This document shows, piece after piece, positions 1 through 9,416 of a stretch of DNA of 43,076 nucleotides (position 1 is the first letter of the stretch; each line of letters begins with the position of its first letter). Origin of the DNA: Pirellulaceae bacterium (lineage in GTDB: Bacteria; Planctomycetota; Planctomycetia; Pirellulales; Pirellulaceae). The position numbers and the translations under genes were made by a program. The stretch spans positions 1 to 43,076 of the forward strand of contig JANQLU010000043.1 in NCBI GenBank assembly GCA_028280445.1. Direction: 5' to 3'. The notes below the pieces were generated by a model. That model did no database searches. It had not been told where the DNA came from and saw only the letters and a list, made by a program, of their open reading frames with translations.

Positions 1-315
1 CTTCCCGGTTTTTGAGCAATTTTCGTTGTTGCGTCGTTGGTTTCTTAAGTTTGGGTGGTCGATTGGGTGGCACTGGCCCCAGCCAGTGGTTGCGGTTTCC
101 TTGGCTTCAAGCACCGAGATCAAATTCAATTCATGACGTTTTTGTCGGTGGTTTGATACCCCAGCACTGGCTCCGCTGGCTCCGCCAGTGATATAGTTGG
201 ACAGTGGTCGTTAAAGTACTTCAATTGAATTAAAAAACTCTGAGTCAATGTGCCAATCACTGGCTGGGGCCAGTGCCACCCGCGCGGTCTAACCCGCGTC
301 ACAAAACAACGATCG
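1..315. repeat. Gene-poor left edge with dispersed repeat family D
   Basis: No convincing gene is visible. Positions 162-281 hold a full copy of a roughly 110-120 bp dispersed repeat. Its ends are CACTGGC/GCCAGTG hairpins, and it has an internal TTCAATTGAA core and a conserved TCAATGTGC stretch. A closely similar copy lies at 39334-39444. A single-ended piece (the CACTGGCCCCAGCCAGTGG hairpin) is at about 71-91. On the minus strand, positions 1 to about 100 are open and could be the start of a gene leaving the window, but there is no clear start codon. Confidence 0.6.
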
Positions 316-1623
316 TTATTCGTTGATATATGTTTCCAAAAACCTGGCCAGTCGATGAAAATCGCTGCCGGTTTCGATGTAACGAACCTTGGTGACCAAT
401 GTCTCGGGATCGACCAGGTTTTCAAACGGTTCGTAATGTAACTCCAATTGGCCTTTGATGCTCACCATCACACCCTCGCGTTGATTTTCAACGAGTGCAC
501 AATAGGCGCCGACTCCCAATTGGCTGCCGAGCATAACATCGAACGCGTGTGGTTTGGCACAACGCGATTCGTATCCCAGCTTGACTCCTTTGACCCGCCG
601 CGTCCGTCCACCAGTGACATCGGCATAAGTTTTGATGATTTGCTTTTCAAAAATTCCACACAGATCAATTTCCGAAATGGAAATATGGCCATGATCGTCG
701 CGTGTGATCCCTTCGAGGTACTGACTCGGCAGAAATTCCGCCAACCCTTCAGCCAGGACTACCACGCCAAACCCTTTGTTGTCTTGCTCTCTCGCCAGCA
801 TGGTTTTGACGACCCGTTCGCAAACGGCTCGCATATTCATGATTTTGCGAGATTTGGATTGGCCGGTCGCTGGGTCTGTAAATGTCTCTTGGTCGACGAA
901 ATCGCCAATGATGTCTTCAACGCTGATGACCAAGCTCGCTTCGCCGGCAATGGCGGCACCGTAGGCCAACCAACCAGCACTGCGCCCCATTGTTTCAGCG
1001 ATAAAGTACGAATTGGTCGACTGCGCATCATAGATCAAATTTCGAACTTCGGTGCCCAAGAATTCCACCGCGGTAAAGTATCCAAACGTAAAATCAATTC
1101 CGTGGTAGTCGTTATCAATCGTTTTGGGCAAATGGACAACGGGGATATCTGGACCATCTTGTTTTTTTTGAAAGAGCTGAAATTTGTTGGCTGTTTTTAA
1201 CGTGTCGTCGCCACCAATCGAAACGAGCGCCTCAACGCCCAACGACTGAAGTGCTTCGTAAGCAGAATTCAACGGCGCTGTTTTTTGTGGGTCGTCCAGA
1301 TCAGCGGGACTTTTGATTTGCTTGCCGGGATTGGCTCGCGCGGTACCGATGATAATTCCCTGGGAGTTCCGAGAGCGTGTCAAAAACTGGTGGGTCATGT
1401 TGACGTAGTCTTGCCCTTCGACCAGTTGGTTTCCATTCTTGAAATCAATCAGATTGGAATAACCGTTTTTAATACCGACGACTTCGACACCATTTTTCAG
1501 GAAAGCGGCTGCGGCGGCTGAAATAACGGCGTTGGCGGCCGGGGCAGGACCGCCCGCAAACAGGATGGCGATTTTTTTAAATCGGGTATTGGATGTTGAT
1601 GGTGGGGAAAGCGTATTCGACAT
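316..1623 (-). CDS. pfp: Pyrophosphate-dependent 6-phosphofructokinase
   Basis: This is a phosphofructokinase-family enzyme of 435 residues that phosphorylates fructose 6-phosphate in the cytoplasm, in glycolysis or gluconeogenesis. The phosphoryl donor can be read from the sequence. The motif GGDD at residues 137-140 and PKTIDND at 166-172 are the signatures of PPi-dependent enzymes; ATP-dependent ones have GGDGS and PGTIDND. The N-terminal nucleotide loop is atypical (FAGGPAPAAN), and the substrate motif MGRSAGW is present near residue 212. The start is an ATG with no upstream alternative. It lies upstream of repeat D and about 300 bases from accC, so it is probably transcribed alone. The reaction is reversible, so flux direction cannot be read from sequence. 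Confidence 0.93.
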   Translation of the reverse strand: MSNTLSPPSTSNTRFKKIAILFAGGPAPAANAVISAAAAAFLKNGVEVVGIKNGYSNLIDFKNGNQLVEGQDYVNMTHQFLTRSRNSQGIIIGTARANPGKQIKSPADLDDPQKTAPLNSAYEALQSLGVEALVSIGGDDTLKTANKFQLFQKKQDGPDIPVVHLPKTIDNDYHGIDFTFGYFTAVEFLGTEVRNLIYDAQSTNSYFIAETMGRSAGWLAYGAAIAGEASLVISVEDIIGDFVDQETFTDPATGQSKSRKIMNMRAVCERVVKTMLAREQDNKGFGVVVLAEGLAEFLPSQYLEGITRDDHGHISISEIDLCGIFEKQIIKTYADVTGGRTRRVKGVKLGYESRCAKPHAFDVMLGSQLGVGAYCALVENQREGVMVSIKGQLELHYEPFENLVDPETLVTKVRYIETGSDFHRLARFLETYINE

Positions 1624-1926
1624 AGGTGTTAAATAATTTGAATTGATGATGACATAACAAGTCGATTTTTGAGCATGTCGCCAGCGGTGTCTATGGCGTC
1701 AAAATTAACATTTGATGTGCCTGACCAGCGCGTTTTGCCTTCGGTCCGACGGCCAGGATGCAAGGAAAAAAATGCGACCCGTAATTATTGGAAAGGGCGT
1801 CAAAATTACATTGTCAACTCGTGGTCGAATTCGTGCTAATGCTGGTCACGAAAAATAAATGTAAAAAAATATCTGCGAGCTACGGCGTGCTACTAAAAAC
1901 ACGACAAACCGGCGGGCGTCACAAAA
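1624..1926. other. Intergenic, no gene seen
   Basis: About 300 bases lie between the end of accC and the phosphofructokinase start. I see no convincing coding frame, hairpin terminator or member of the repeat families found elsewhere. The part next to 1623 presumably holds the promoter of the phosphofructokinase gene, but no clear -35/-10 pair stands out. Confidence 0.5.
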
Positions 1927-3270
1927 TCATAGCAACGGATTGCGCTCAACCCATTTTGTATCGATCGCGCCCTCGGCAAAATCCTTGTGCCGCAACACTT
2001 GGAGCAAAAACGGAATGGTCGTCTTGATACCTTTGAAATTGAACTCTTCTAATCCGCGAATCGCAGTATCAATGGCGTCCTCGCGCGTGGCACGATGGAC
2101 AATCAGTTTCCCGATCATCGAATCGTAGTACGGCGAAACCGTGTAACCCGTGTGAACATGAGAATCGAATCGAACACCGATTCCACCGGGCACAAACATA
2201 TGTTCGATTTTTCCGGGACAAGGACGGAAATCGAATTCAGGATCTTCGGCATTGATACGACATTCAATGGCCGATCCGGTGGAAACGATGTCTTTTTGCT
2301 TAAACGGCAGTTTTTCGCCGCACGATACGCTGATCTGCTCTTTGATCAAATCGATGCCAGTGACCATTTCAGAAACGGGATGTTCGACCTGAATCCGTGC
2401 GTTGACCTCAATGAAGTAGAAATTGAAATCTTTATCAACGATGAACTCGACCGTTCCCGCGTTGTAGTAATTTGCGTTTTTGACCATTCGAACTGCGGCA
2501 TCGCAGATGGCCTGTCGAACTTTTTTGGGCAGGTTGGGCGCCGGACTTTCTTCGATCAATTTTTGATGCCGACGTTGCGTGCTGCAATCACGCTCCCAGA
2601 GGTGGCAAACATTTCCGTGTTTGTCAGCGATGATTTGAACCTCGACATGTCGCGGATTTTCGACGTATTTTTCCAAATAGACACCGGCGTTTCCAAACGC
2701 CGCTTGCGCTTCGGTGGTCGCTTGTTGAAAAGCGCCTTTGAGTGCCAATTCATTGGCCGCCACGCGCATCCCTTTACCGCCACCGCCCGCCGTCGCCTTG
2801 ATCAATACCGGATAACCAATTTCTTTGGCTTCCCGAATCGCGTCGGCATCGGTTTCGATCAATCCGTCACTGCCAGGAACGACCGGTACCTTGGCAGCCC
2901 GCGCCATTTCACGAGCCGTGTTTTTGTCTCCGAGGTTCAACATCGCTTCGGGAGACGGGCCGATAAAATCGATATTACAGTCGCGGCAGACTTCGTTGAA
3001 ATGAGCGTTTTCTGAAAGGAATCCGAATCCGGGGTGAATCGCTTCGACATTACCAATCTCTGCAGCGCTGATGATTTGCTCGATTCGCAAATAGCTATCG
3101 GCGGATTTGACACCGCCGACGCAATAGGCTTCGTCCGCTTGCCGCAGGTATTCGGCCCCTCGATCGGCTTCGCTGAAAATCGCGACAGTTTCGATCCCGA
3201 GTTCTTTACAGGTCCGGATGATTCGCAGCGCGATTTCACCACGATTCGCGATCAAGATACGATTGTACAT
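1927..3270 (-). CDS. accC: Acetyl-CoA carboxylase, biotin carboxylase subunit
   Basis: This is the 447-residue biotin carboxylase subunit of acetyl-CoA carboxylase. It uses ATP and bicarbonate to carboxylate biotin on AccB, the first committed step of fatty acid synthesis. It begins with the typical [18 protein letters not shown] biotin-carboxylase N-terminal domain. The ATP-grasp glycine-rich loop (GGGGKGMR, near residue 163) and the VEFIVD...[18 protein letters not shown] region follow. The length is normal for AccC. It lies 47 bases downstream of accB in the same direction, the classic accB-accC arrangement. The carboxyltransferase subunits accA and accD are not in the window. Confidence 0.97.
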   Translation of the reverse strand: MYNRILIANRGEIALRIIRTCKELGIETVAIFSEADRGAEYLRQADEAYCVGGVKSADSYLRIEQIISAAEIGNVEAIHPGFGFLSENAHFNEVCRDCNIDFIGPSPEAMLNLGDKNTAREMARAAKVPVVPGSDGLIETDADAIREAKEIGYPVLIKATAGGGGKGMRVAANELALKGAFQQATTEAQAAFGNAGVYLEKYVENPRHVEVQIIADKHGNVCHLWERDCSTQRRHQKLIEESPAPNLPKKVRQAICDAAVRMVKNANYYNAGTVEFIVDKDFNFYFIEVNARIQVEHPVSEMVTGIDLIKEQISVSCGEKLPFKQKDIVSTGSAIECRINAEDPEFDFRPCPGKIEHMFVPGGIGVRFDSHVHTGYTVSPYYDSMIGKLIVHRATREDAIDTAIRGLEEFNFKGIKTTIPFLLQVLRHKDFAEGAIDTKWVERNPLL

Positions 3271-3317
3271 ATTGCCCGACAGCCTTAATGCTGAGAATAA
3301 AACGTTCTGAGAGCCGG

Positions 3318-3803
3318 CTAGCTCAGTGCAACTTTGAACAACGGTTTGTTGACGTCAACCGGCTCTTCGTTTTTGACCAGGACTTCAACGATTTTTCCGG
3401 TAACGCCAGCGGGAATTTCGTTGAACATCTTCATCGCTTCGACCAGGCAGACGATGGTATCCGGCGATACCATATCGCCAACTTTGACGAACACCGGGTC
3501 TTCGGGTTTGGGTTTTGAGAAAAACGTACCCACCGTCGGCGAATCGATGGTGACAAAATTTCCGTCTTCGGCTGGTGCTGCTGGAGTCGAATCGGCTGCC
3601 GCTGCCATCGGTGCTGGCTGAGCTGCTGGTGCCGCTACCGGTTGCATTGGAACCATCGCCGCGCCTTCTTTGGGGCCACGGCGCAAACGGATCCGTTGCG
3701 GCGAGTCATGTAAATCAACTTCGCTCAACTCGTGTTCTTTCATGAGTTCGACAAGCTCTCGGATCTTGTCGACATTGAACACGTCGCTGGATTTATCACT
3801 CAT
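3318..3803 (-). CDS. accB: Acetyl-CoA carboxylase, biotin carboxyl carrier protein
   Basis: This is the 161-residue biotin carrier that shuttles carboxyl groups between AccC and the carboxyltransferase. An N-terminal helical region is followed by an Ala/Pro-rich linker at residues 50-80. The C-terminal biotinyl domain carries the attachment motif [10 protein letters not shown], with the biotinylated lysine at residue 125. I chose the ATG at 3803 over an in-frame TTG at 3815, because the sequence from MSDKSS onward matches the usual AccB beginning. It sits 26 bases downstream of the peptidase gene, so the order peptidase-accB-accC is probably one transcript. Confidence 0.96.
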   Translation of the reverse strand: MSDKSSDVFNVDKIRELVELMKEHELSEVDLHDSPQRIRLRRGPKEGAAMVPMQPVAAPAAQPAPMAAAADSTPAAPAEDGNFVTIDSPTVGTFFSKPKPEDPVFVKVGDMVSPDTIVCLVEAMKMFNEIPAGVTGKIVEVLVKNEEPVDVNKPLFKVALS

Positions 3804-3829
3804 AGTCAAAACCAATCATATTTATTGGA

Positions 3830-4933
3830 TCATTCGATTATTACAAACGCGTTATCGAACGATTTGTCAACGGAACTCAAAACTCGATGTCCGTCACGGG
3901 TGACCAGAACATCGTCTTCTAATCGTACGCCACCGATTTTAGGCAAATAGATGCCGGGTTCTACGGTGACAACCATCCCTGATTTCAATTGGCCATCACC
4001 TACCTGTGACATAAAAGGTTGTTCGTGAACCTCAAGACCGATTCCGTGCCCCAAGCCATGCCCAAAATACTTTCCAAATCCGGCATCACCAATCGTTTTT
4101 CGGGCGGCGGAATCGACGTCGGTAATGTTGGCACCAGGTCGAATTTTCGCTATCGCAGCGAGTTGGGCTTTCAGCACAACTTGGTAAATTCGCTGCATTT
4201 TCGGCGAGATTTTACCGGTGATCAAAACTCGGGTCAAGTCGCTAACGTACCCGTCAACACGTGCACCCCAATCGATCAAAACGAATGGATTTTCGCCAAT
4301 TTGCCGATCCGTTACGACCGCGTGAGGCAACGCCGATCTTGGGCCCACTCCTACAATCGGATCAAATGAACATTCGGTTCCACCAAACCGACGAATTTCG
4401 TGTTCGAGATTGTGTGCCACTTGCGATTCGGTTTGCGATCCCGTCAATTGAGCCCGGATGACTCCGAACGCTTTTTCGCAAACGGCGATGGCCCGTTCGA
4501 TTTTTTGAATCTCGGTTTTGTCTTTGATCGCTCGCAATTGCGCGGTCAAACCGACGGTGCCGACGAGACCGGTTTTGCATTGCGAATCGATCCAGTCAAA
4601 GCGGCTTTTGGTCAAATGGTCAGCTTCGACCGTCAGATCGGATAGCTTGTGGCGATTGACGACATCGCACAGGAATTGTGGCCGAGCTACTTTGGGCGGG
4701 CAAATCGCGATATCGATTCCCTGGCACTCTTCGCCCAATTGAATCGTGTAACGCGAGTCACTGATCAGTGTTTCCGATTCGGCTGTAAGCAGCAATGAAG
4801 TCGAATCGCCAGTGAAACCGGTCAAGTAGGTGACGTTGGTCGGGTTGGTCACAAGAATCGCCGCAGGCAATTTTTGTTTTTTCAGCAGCCGTTGGAGTCG
4901 CTGTCGTCGCTGCAAGAAATAGTTAAAGTCCAT
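3830..4933 (-). CDS. pepP: Xaa-Pro aminopeptidase (M24 family)
   Basis: This is a 367-residue metallopeptidase of the M24 (creatinase/aminopeptidase P) family, expected to remove N-terminal residues next to proline in the cytoplasm. The N-terminal half is a creatinase-type domain. The C-terminal pita-bread domain has the five metal ligands in order: the two Asp of DWGARVDGYVSDLTR, the His of GHGLGHGIGLEVHE, the Glu of TVEPGIYL and the Glu of RLEDDVLVT. The length fits the bacterial YqhT/PepQ-like branch. It directly precedes accB, an arrangement also common in Gram-positive bacteria and planctomycetes. Whether it prefers dipeptides (PepQ) or longer peptides (PepP) cannot be decided here. Confidence 0.92.
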   Translation of the reverse strand: MDFNYFLQRRQRLQRLLKKQKLPAAILVTNPTNVTYLTGFTGDSTSLLLTAESETLISDSRYTIQLGEECQGIDIAICPPKVARPQFLCDVVNRHKLSDLTVEADHLTKSRFDWIDSQCKTGLVGTVGLTAQLRAIKDKTEIQKIERAIAVCEKAFGVIRAQLTGSQTESQVAHNLEHEIRRFGGTECSFDPIVGVGPRSALPHAVVTDRQIGENPFVLIDWGARVDGYVSDLTRVLITGKISPKMQRIYQVVLKAQLAAIAKIRPGANITDVDSAARKTIGDAGFGKYFGHGLGHGIGLEVHEQPFMSQVGDGQLKSGMVVTVEPGIYLPKIGGVRLEDDVLVTRDGHRVLSSVDKSFDNAFVIIE

Positions 4934-4950
4934 TTGGCAACTCGAAAAGC

Positions 4951-5313
4951 CTATTTTTCGACAACTTCGGTGATACGGTTTTCGTCATTCACATGAATCA
5001 CGACGCTTTGGTGTTGCTCGATTTCATCGGGATGAAATTGCCCGTAGCAACAAATAATCACCTTGTCTCCCGCGTTCACCAGTTTAGCCGCGGCCCCATT
5101 GATGCAAATTTCACGTTGCCCACGTTCGCCCTCAATCGCATAAGTTGCGATGCGGTTTCCATTGGTAATATCGTAAATTTCGACCTTTTCTAGCGGCACA
5201 ATGCCGGCGGCATCCAACAAATCGGGGTCGATCGTCACGCTGCCTTCATAATCCAAATCGGCCTGCGTTACCGTCGCGCGGTGTATTTTTGATCGTAATA
5301 ATGTCCGAAACAT
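4951..5313 (-). CDS. panD: Aspartate 1-decarboxylase
   Basis: This 120-residue enzyme converts L-aspartate to beta-alanine for pantothenate and coenzyme A synthesis. It is made as a proenzyme that cleaves itself to form a pyruvoyl cofactor. The cleavage site is visible as YEGSVT, with the Gly24-Ser25 bond in the family position. The N-terminus [20 protein letters not shown] and the motif [20 protein letters not shown] are family-typical. It lies 17 bases upstream of the peptidase gene on the same strand, so panD-pepP-accB-accC may form one operon linking CoA and malonyl-CoA supply. The E. coli-type maturation factor PanZ is not seen. Confidence 0.96.
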   Translation of the reverse strand: MFRTLLRSKIHRATVTQADLDYEGSVTIDPDLLDAAGIVPLEKVEIYDITNGNRIATYAIEGERGQREICINGAAAKLVNAGDKVIICCYGQFHPDEIEQHQSVVIHVNDENRITEVVEK

Positions 5314-5534
5314 CTTTGTGTACTATTTTTATCGCGATGTCAGCGCAGAATGTACGAAGATCTGTACATTGGCCGTTTCGTCGCAGAAATCCAGGGTTAA
5401 TTGAATTTCATTTTTGCGGAATTGGTCCGAATTGAAAAGGCGATGGGCAGGCCCGTCGATTGATCTCGCGTTTACGAACGGCCAGTTTTAGGAATAATTC
5501 AGATTGGCAGTCATTTCTCATCGAGCAAACAATC

Positions 5535-7208
5535 ATGAAAAAATCAGAAACCGGGAAAAATCCCGCCAAAAGACGCTTTCTCACGCCCCTGTTGATTTTC
5601 ACCGCTGGGCTTGTCGCACTCATGCTGTTTGCCCAATTGGCGGTCGATCAAATTCGATCAGTGATACCGTCGTATGAGTATGGAATCGCCAATGTCATCA
5701 CCTATGCTGGCGTGATTCTTTTGAGCGTTGCGTGGACGAGTTGGCTGTTTTTGTTCAGTGGGATGGGATTTTGGAAATCGAAAGCGTTGCCAATTGGGCT
5801 GGTGGTGCTCACTTGCGCAACACTTTATTGCTATCGACCGGTCAACGATGGTGCTCTTGGAATCTCAAGATTCAAGTGCATTTTTGCAAAAGTAAAATAC
5901 GACCCAATGGAGATCACCGGAGAAGCGATCGCGGTCGAACAATCAAAGAGCACGGACTTTTGGCAGTTTCTAGGCGCTAATCGTGATGGTGTCGTTGAAA
6001 ACGTAACACTTCGATCAAACTGGTCAGACAATCCTCCTGAAGTCGTTTGGAAAAAACGAATTGGGAAAGGGTGGTCTGGTTTTGCGGCTGTCGGCGATCA
6101 CGCTTTTACGCTCGAACAACGAAACGAACGAGAAATTGTCACGTGTCGAAAAATATCGTCAGGTGACATTATCTGGGCGCACGAACACGAACAACGTCAC
6201 GAAGCACCGATGGGCGGTGTTGGACCGCGATCGACTCCCACGGTTTATGCCGGGAAAGTGTTCGCCAATGGCGGAACCGGCATGTTGATGTGCATCGATG
6301 CAGAAACCGGAAAACTGATCTGGCAACAGGATGTTCCAAAATTGGTTGGGATCGAAATGACCGAAAAAACCAACATCCAAGGAGTAACCTATCAAATCGA
6401 AAACAGTACTTTGATGTGGGGCCGATCATGTTCACCACTAATTTACAAAGATACGGTAATTGTTCCAGCTGGCGGGCCGCAAAACGGAAAACAAGTCACT
6501 CTGATCGCCTTTGCGGTGACCGATGGGACAGAAAAATGGCGCGGCGGTGATCTTTCGATCGGGTATGGTTCGCCGTCTTTGGTCAAACTTTGCGATACCG
6601 AACAAGTGTTACTCACGACCGAAGCTCAAGTTGCCAGTTTCGATCCGGCCAACGGAAAACTGCTCTGGTCGGTTGAACGCGGCGGACATAGCAATGGTGA
6701 TGCCCAATCGTCACAGCCCGTCGTCATCGATTCGCAAACGCTGTTGTTGACGAAAGGTTATGGACTGGGTGGCGAGTTGATCAAACTCGAAAAAACAGAC
6801 AATCAATGGACAACTCAGTCTTTGTGGAAAAACCGGCGAGTTTTGCAGACGAAATTTACCAACGCCATCAAAAACGGAAAATATGTGTATGCAATCTCTG
6901 ACCGAGTGCTCGAATGTGTCGACATTGGAACTGGAAAACGAATCTGGCGTAATTTGCGAGTCGGCCACGGTCAAATGCTGCTCGTTGGACAACATCTGAT
7001 TGTCCAGACCGAGCGAGGAGACATTGTGCTAGTCGATGCAAAACCGGAATGGCTCGAAGAACGCGGGCGCCTTAAACGAGTTTTGCGTGGACGCTGCTGG
7101 AATACGATGTGTGTTCAAAACGGTTATTTGTTGGTTCGGTCCGAGGATCAAGCGGCTTGTATCAAGTTGCCTGTGGTATCGGATAATCCAGACCCGAGTA
7201 ACGATTAG
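5535..7208 (+). CDS. Membrane-anchored PQQ-type beta-propeller protein
   Basis: This is a 557-residue protein with three predicted membrane segments near residues 15-37, 50-75 and 84-102. An outer soluble domain of PQQ-like repeats follows. Blades are recognisable by repeated patterns such as DAETGKLIWQQD, DPANGKLLWSVE and DIGTGKRIWRNL. The outer-membrane assembly protein BamB and PQQ dehydrogenases share this fold, but no dehydrogenase active-site signature is visible. Proteins of this layout are common in planctomycetes and are annotated only as PQQ-binding-like. I placed the start at the ATG at 5535 rather than the upstream ATG at 5460, because the positively charged MKKSETGKNPAKRR leads straight into the first membrane helix. 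Function unknown. Confidence 0.85.
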   Translation: MKKSETGKNPAKRRFLTPLLIFTAGLVALMLFAQLAVDQIRSVIPSYEYGIANVITYAGVILLSVAWTSWLFLFSGMGFWKSKALPIGLVVLTCATLYCYRPVNDGALGISRFKCIFAKVKYDPMEITGEAIAVEQSKSTDFWQFLGANRDGVVENVTLRSNWSDNPPEVVWKKRIGKGWSGFAAVGDHAFTLEQRNEREIVTCRKISSGDIIWAHEHEQRHEAPMGGVGPRSTPTVYAGKVFANGGTGMLMCIDAETGKLIWQQDVPKLVGIEMTEKTNIQGVTYQIENSTLMWGRSCSPLIYKDTVIVPAGGPQNGKQVTLIAFAVTDGTEKWRGGDLSIGYGSPSLVKLCDTEQVLLTTEAQVASFDPANGKLLWSVERGGHSNGDAQSSQPVVIDSQTLLLTKGYGLGGELIKLEKTDNQWTTQSLWKNRRVLQTKFTNAIKNGKYVYAISDRVLECVDIGTGKRIWRNLRVGHGQMLLVGQHLIVQTERGDIVLVDAKPEWLEERGRLKRVLRGRCWNTMCVQNGYLLVRSEDQAACIKLPVVSDNPDPSND

Positions 7209-7210
7209 AA

Positions 7211-7267
7211 GTAGGGCCGGTTCCCACCGGCCAATTGGACAAAACGGCCGGTGGGAACCGGCCCTAC
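7211..7267. repeat. REP-like palindrome, family A
   Basis: An almost perfect inverted repeat starting GTAGGGCCGGTTCCCACCGG and ending with its reverse complement, with a short AT-richer loop. It lies 2 bases after the stop codon of the propeller gene. Further copies are at 10339-10396, 10581-10616 (one arm), 12441-12498, 36491-36545, 39218-39268 (degraded), 39461-39517 and 41793-41849. All are intergenic and next to gene ends. They could fold into strong hairpins and act as transcript ends or mRNA stabilisers. Confidence 0.92.
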
Positions 7268-7291
7268 TAGCCGTAAGTCTAACTGGTTTCC

Positions 7292-7322
7292 TGTCCCTCG
7301 CTCACGCTTCGGGTTATGATTT
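7292..7322. repeat. Short dispersed repeat, family E
   Basis: A roughly 31 bp sequence beginning GTCCCTCGCTCACGCTTCGG. Related copies lie at 9182-9212, 26142-26171 (inverted), 26202-26233, 26571-26602 (inverted), 39278-39308 (inverted) and 39518-39546 (inverted, degraded). It usually lies beside members of families A or D, in gaps between genes. Confidence 0.85.
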
Positions 7323-7369
7323 CGAAACAGAAACCGTCCGCTTATTAACCCGCATATTTGTTGTTACCG

Positions 7370-8158
7370 ATGCCAGACCGTCCGATTGCTTTGATTACCG
7401 GTTCGACTTCGGGGATTGGTTTGTCGGTTGCCAAAAAATTTGCTGCCAACGGATACGATCTGATCGTTCATGGTGGAACGGATGCTGAAAAACTGGAATC
7501 GGTGGTCAGTGAAATTCAATCTCTCGATTGCAAATGCTACGGGTTTCTCGCAGACTTTTGTGACATCGACGGTGCGTTGGATTTGATCAATCAGGTCTGG
7601 CAACAGCAAAATCGAATCGATGTTTTGGTCAACAATGCCGGTGTCGATCTGTTAACCGAGCAAGCGTCCATTTCAGCCGAAAAAAAATCGCAGCTGCTGT
7701 GGCAGGTTGATGTTTTGGCAACCATGGAAATCAGTCGCTGCCTGGGCGAAAAAATGCAGGCGCTGGCGAGTGAGCAGTCTTACGACAACGGCCATTTCTC
7801 AATCATCAATATTGGTTGGGATCAAGCTTACCAGGGAATGGCGGGTGAAAGCGGCATTTTGTTTTCGTCGTCCAAGGGCGCGATTATGTCGATGACCAAA
7901 AGCCTGGCGCAAACGTTTGCGCCGGAAGTCCGCGTCAATTGCGTTGCACCCGGCTGGATCAAAACTTCCTGGGGCGAAACGGCAAGCCCCTATTGGCAAG
8001 CCCGCGCAGTCGGTGAATCATTGATGCAGCGGTGGGGAACACCTGATGATGTCGCGTCCGCCGTTTTTTTTCTGGCATCCAAAGAAGCGAATTTTATTTC
8101 AGGTCAAATCCTTAACGTCAACGGTGGATTTCGGTACCACCGGGACCCTCAAGAATAA
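7370..8158 (+). CDS. SDR-family protein lacking the catalytic tyrosine
   Basis: This is a 262-residue classical short-chain dehydrogenase/reductase related to FabG-type 3-oxoacyl reductases. The cofactor site is intact: TGSTSGIG at residues 10-17 and NNAG at 88-91. The usual YxxxK active site reads FSSSK, so the catalytic Tyr is Phe165 while Lys169 is kept. The usual Ser of the NISS strand is replaced by the sequence GWDQAY near residue 150. It may bind NAD(P)H without standard SDR chemistry, or use another mechanism. The start is the ATG at 7370; an in-frame TTG lies 12 bases upstream. The esterase gene follows after 13 bases and is probably co-transcribed. Confidence 0.85.
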   Translation: MPDRPIALITGSTSGIGLSVAKKFAANGYDLIVHGGTDAEKLESVVSEIQSLDCKCYGFLADFCDIDGALDLINQVWQQQNRIDVLVNNAGVDLLTEQASISAEKKSQLLWQVDVLATMEISRCLGEKMQALASEQSYDNGHFSIINIGWDQAYQGMAGESGILFSSSKGAIMSMTKSLAQTFAPEVRVNCVAPGWIKTSWGETASPYWQARAVGESLMQRWGTPDDVASAVFFLASKEANFISGQILNVNGGFRYHRDPQE

Positions 8159-8171
8159 ATACGGAGTATCT

Positions 8172-8921
8172 ATGTCGCGGCCTCAGTTTCATGTTCAGCG
8201 TCAAACGATCGAAGATTTGTCGGCGGTTGTCGTCGGCCCTATGAACCGCGAGCAACCGGTCAAGGCCGCCGTTGTGCTATGCCACGGGTTTGGAGCCCCC
8301 GGCGAAGATCTAGTCCCCTGCTCCGCTGAACTCATCCTGAGCAGTGAAGGAAAATTGGACAATGTTGTGTTCATTTTTCCAGCGGCTCCCATCGACATGG
8401 AACAACACGGCATTCCTGGCGGACGGGCTTGGTGGCCGATCAATATGGCGCAGTTGATGGATATGGTCGAAGCTCAAGATTTCTCGCAACTCGCTGCAGC
8501 CATCCCAAATGAATTGCCAGATGAGTCGGATCGTATTGGTCGCGTCATCGATCACATCGCGAACGAACACTCCCTTGAAAAAAACGAAATATTTCTTGGC
8601 GGATTCAGCCAAGGAGCGATGTTGGCCTGCGACGTGGCTTTGCGGACGGGAGGCGAGCTGGGAGGACTGATTTTATGGTCAGGCACTTTCTTGGCGGAAC
8701 CTCGTTGGACGGAGTTTGCCGCCAATTGCCAACCAATGAAAATTGTTCAATCGCATGGACAACATGATCCCGTTCTGCCCTTTGCCGCCGCCGAAGTGCT
8801 TCGCGATTTCCTACAGCACCATCAGCATCAAGTGAATTTCATTGAGTTTGCCGGTTTTCATCAAACTCATCCTGATGCCATGCAGGCAACGATTGATCTG
8901 ATAACTCAGTCGCTGAAGTGA
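8172..8921 (+). CDS. Carboxylesterase/phospholipase-like alpha/beta hydrolase
   Basis: This is a 249-residue alpha/beta hydrolase of the predicted phospholipase/carboxylesterase group (YpfH/acyl-protein thioesterase-like). It probably cleaves short-chain esters or thioesters in the cytoplasm; no signal peptide is seen. The oxyanion region LCHGFGAPGEDL is near residues 37-48. The nucleophile elbow GGFSQG places Ser146, GQHDPVLP gives Asp199, and AGFHQTHP gives His230. I took the ATG at 8172, because the longer frame from 8046 overlaps the upstream gene and adds an unrelated sequence. The physiological substrate is unknown. Confidence 0.88.
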   Translation: MSRPQFHVQRQTIEDLSAVVVGPMNREQPVKAAVVLCHGFGAPGEDLVPCSAELILSSEGKLDNVVFIFPAAPIDMEQHGIPGGRAWWPINMAQLMDMVEAQDFSQLAAAIPNELPDESDRIGRVIDHIANEHSLEKNEIFLGGFSQGAMLACDVALRTGGELGGLILWSGTFLAEPRWTEFAANCQPMKIVQSHGQHDPVLPFAAAEVLRDFLQHHQHQVNFIEFAGFHQTHPDAMQATIDLITQSLK

Positions 8922-9416
8922 AAACACAATCACAATCCGTACGCGAGCGAATAATCTGGCAAAACCAATTGCGATTTCCTAAAAAGCTCACGCGGAGACG
9001 CAGAGACGCGGAGTTTTTATTTCCAGTCCGTGCTGCGAGTTTTTAACAAAGGTAATTTTGCAAAAAATAGTTCTATTTGCAGAGCAATGAAACAACATTT
9101 CTCTGCGGCTTTGCGTGAGCCCATCAGTGGCTTTGGCTCCAAAAGCTCGAAACATTATTACTTCAGTTCCGTGTCATTTCCGGTCCCTCGCTTACGCTTC
9201 GGGTTATGATTTGACTGCAGCCATTCCGATTTCGTCCGGCTCGCACGTCCGGTAAAGGTACAGATGTTTCCGCAAATTCGCTCCCCGTTAAAACCCGAGC
9301 GATCGGAATGTTGAGCGCAATTGCGCCAAATCGTTAAGCTTTAACAAGGTTTCAGATCACAAATCTTTTCGACGATATCGTATCTATCAACTAAACGCAT
9401 TGGTGGACGCAAATTC
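8922..9416. repeat. Intergenic region with repeats F and E
   Basis: There is no gene here. At about 8988-9017 is a CTCACGCGGAGACGCAGAG-type sequence, and at 9097-9120 its inverted, diverged partner. Together they form a loose inverted pair about 130 bases across (family F). A family E copy follows at 9182-9212. The last 150 bases probably contain the promoter of the sigma factor gene, but I could not assign boxes. Confidence 0.7.

Noticed and set aside
1..100. Possible start of a minus-strand gene leaving the left edge
   Set aside because: The frame is open (reading ...PPNRPPKLKKPTTQQRKLL) but has only a GTG inside a repeat as start and too little sequence to judge.
448..1200. Long plus-strand frame of 250 codons
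   Set aside because: It lies opposite the phosphofructokinase gene, which has clear family motifs; the plus-strand translation shows no recognisable domain.
2095..3015. Long plus-strand frame of 306 codons
   Set aside because: It is the antisense of accC, whose sequence is fully convincing.
8988..9120. Repeat pair F considered as a CRISPR or IS end
   Set aside because: There are only two diverged copies in inverted orientation, no regular spacers and no transposase between them.
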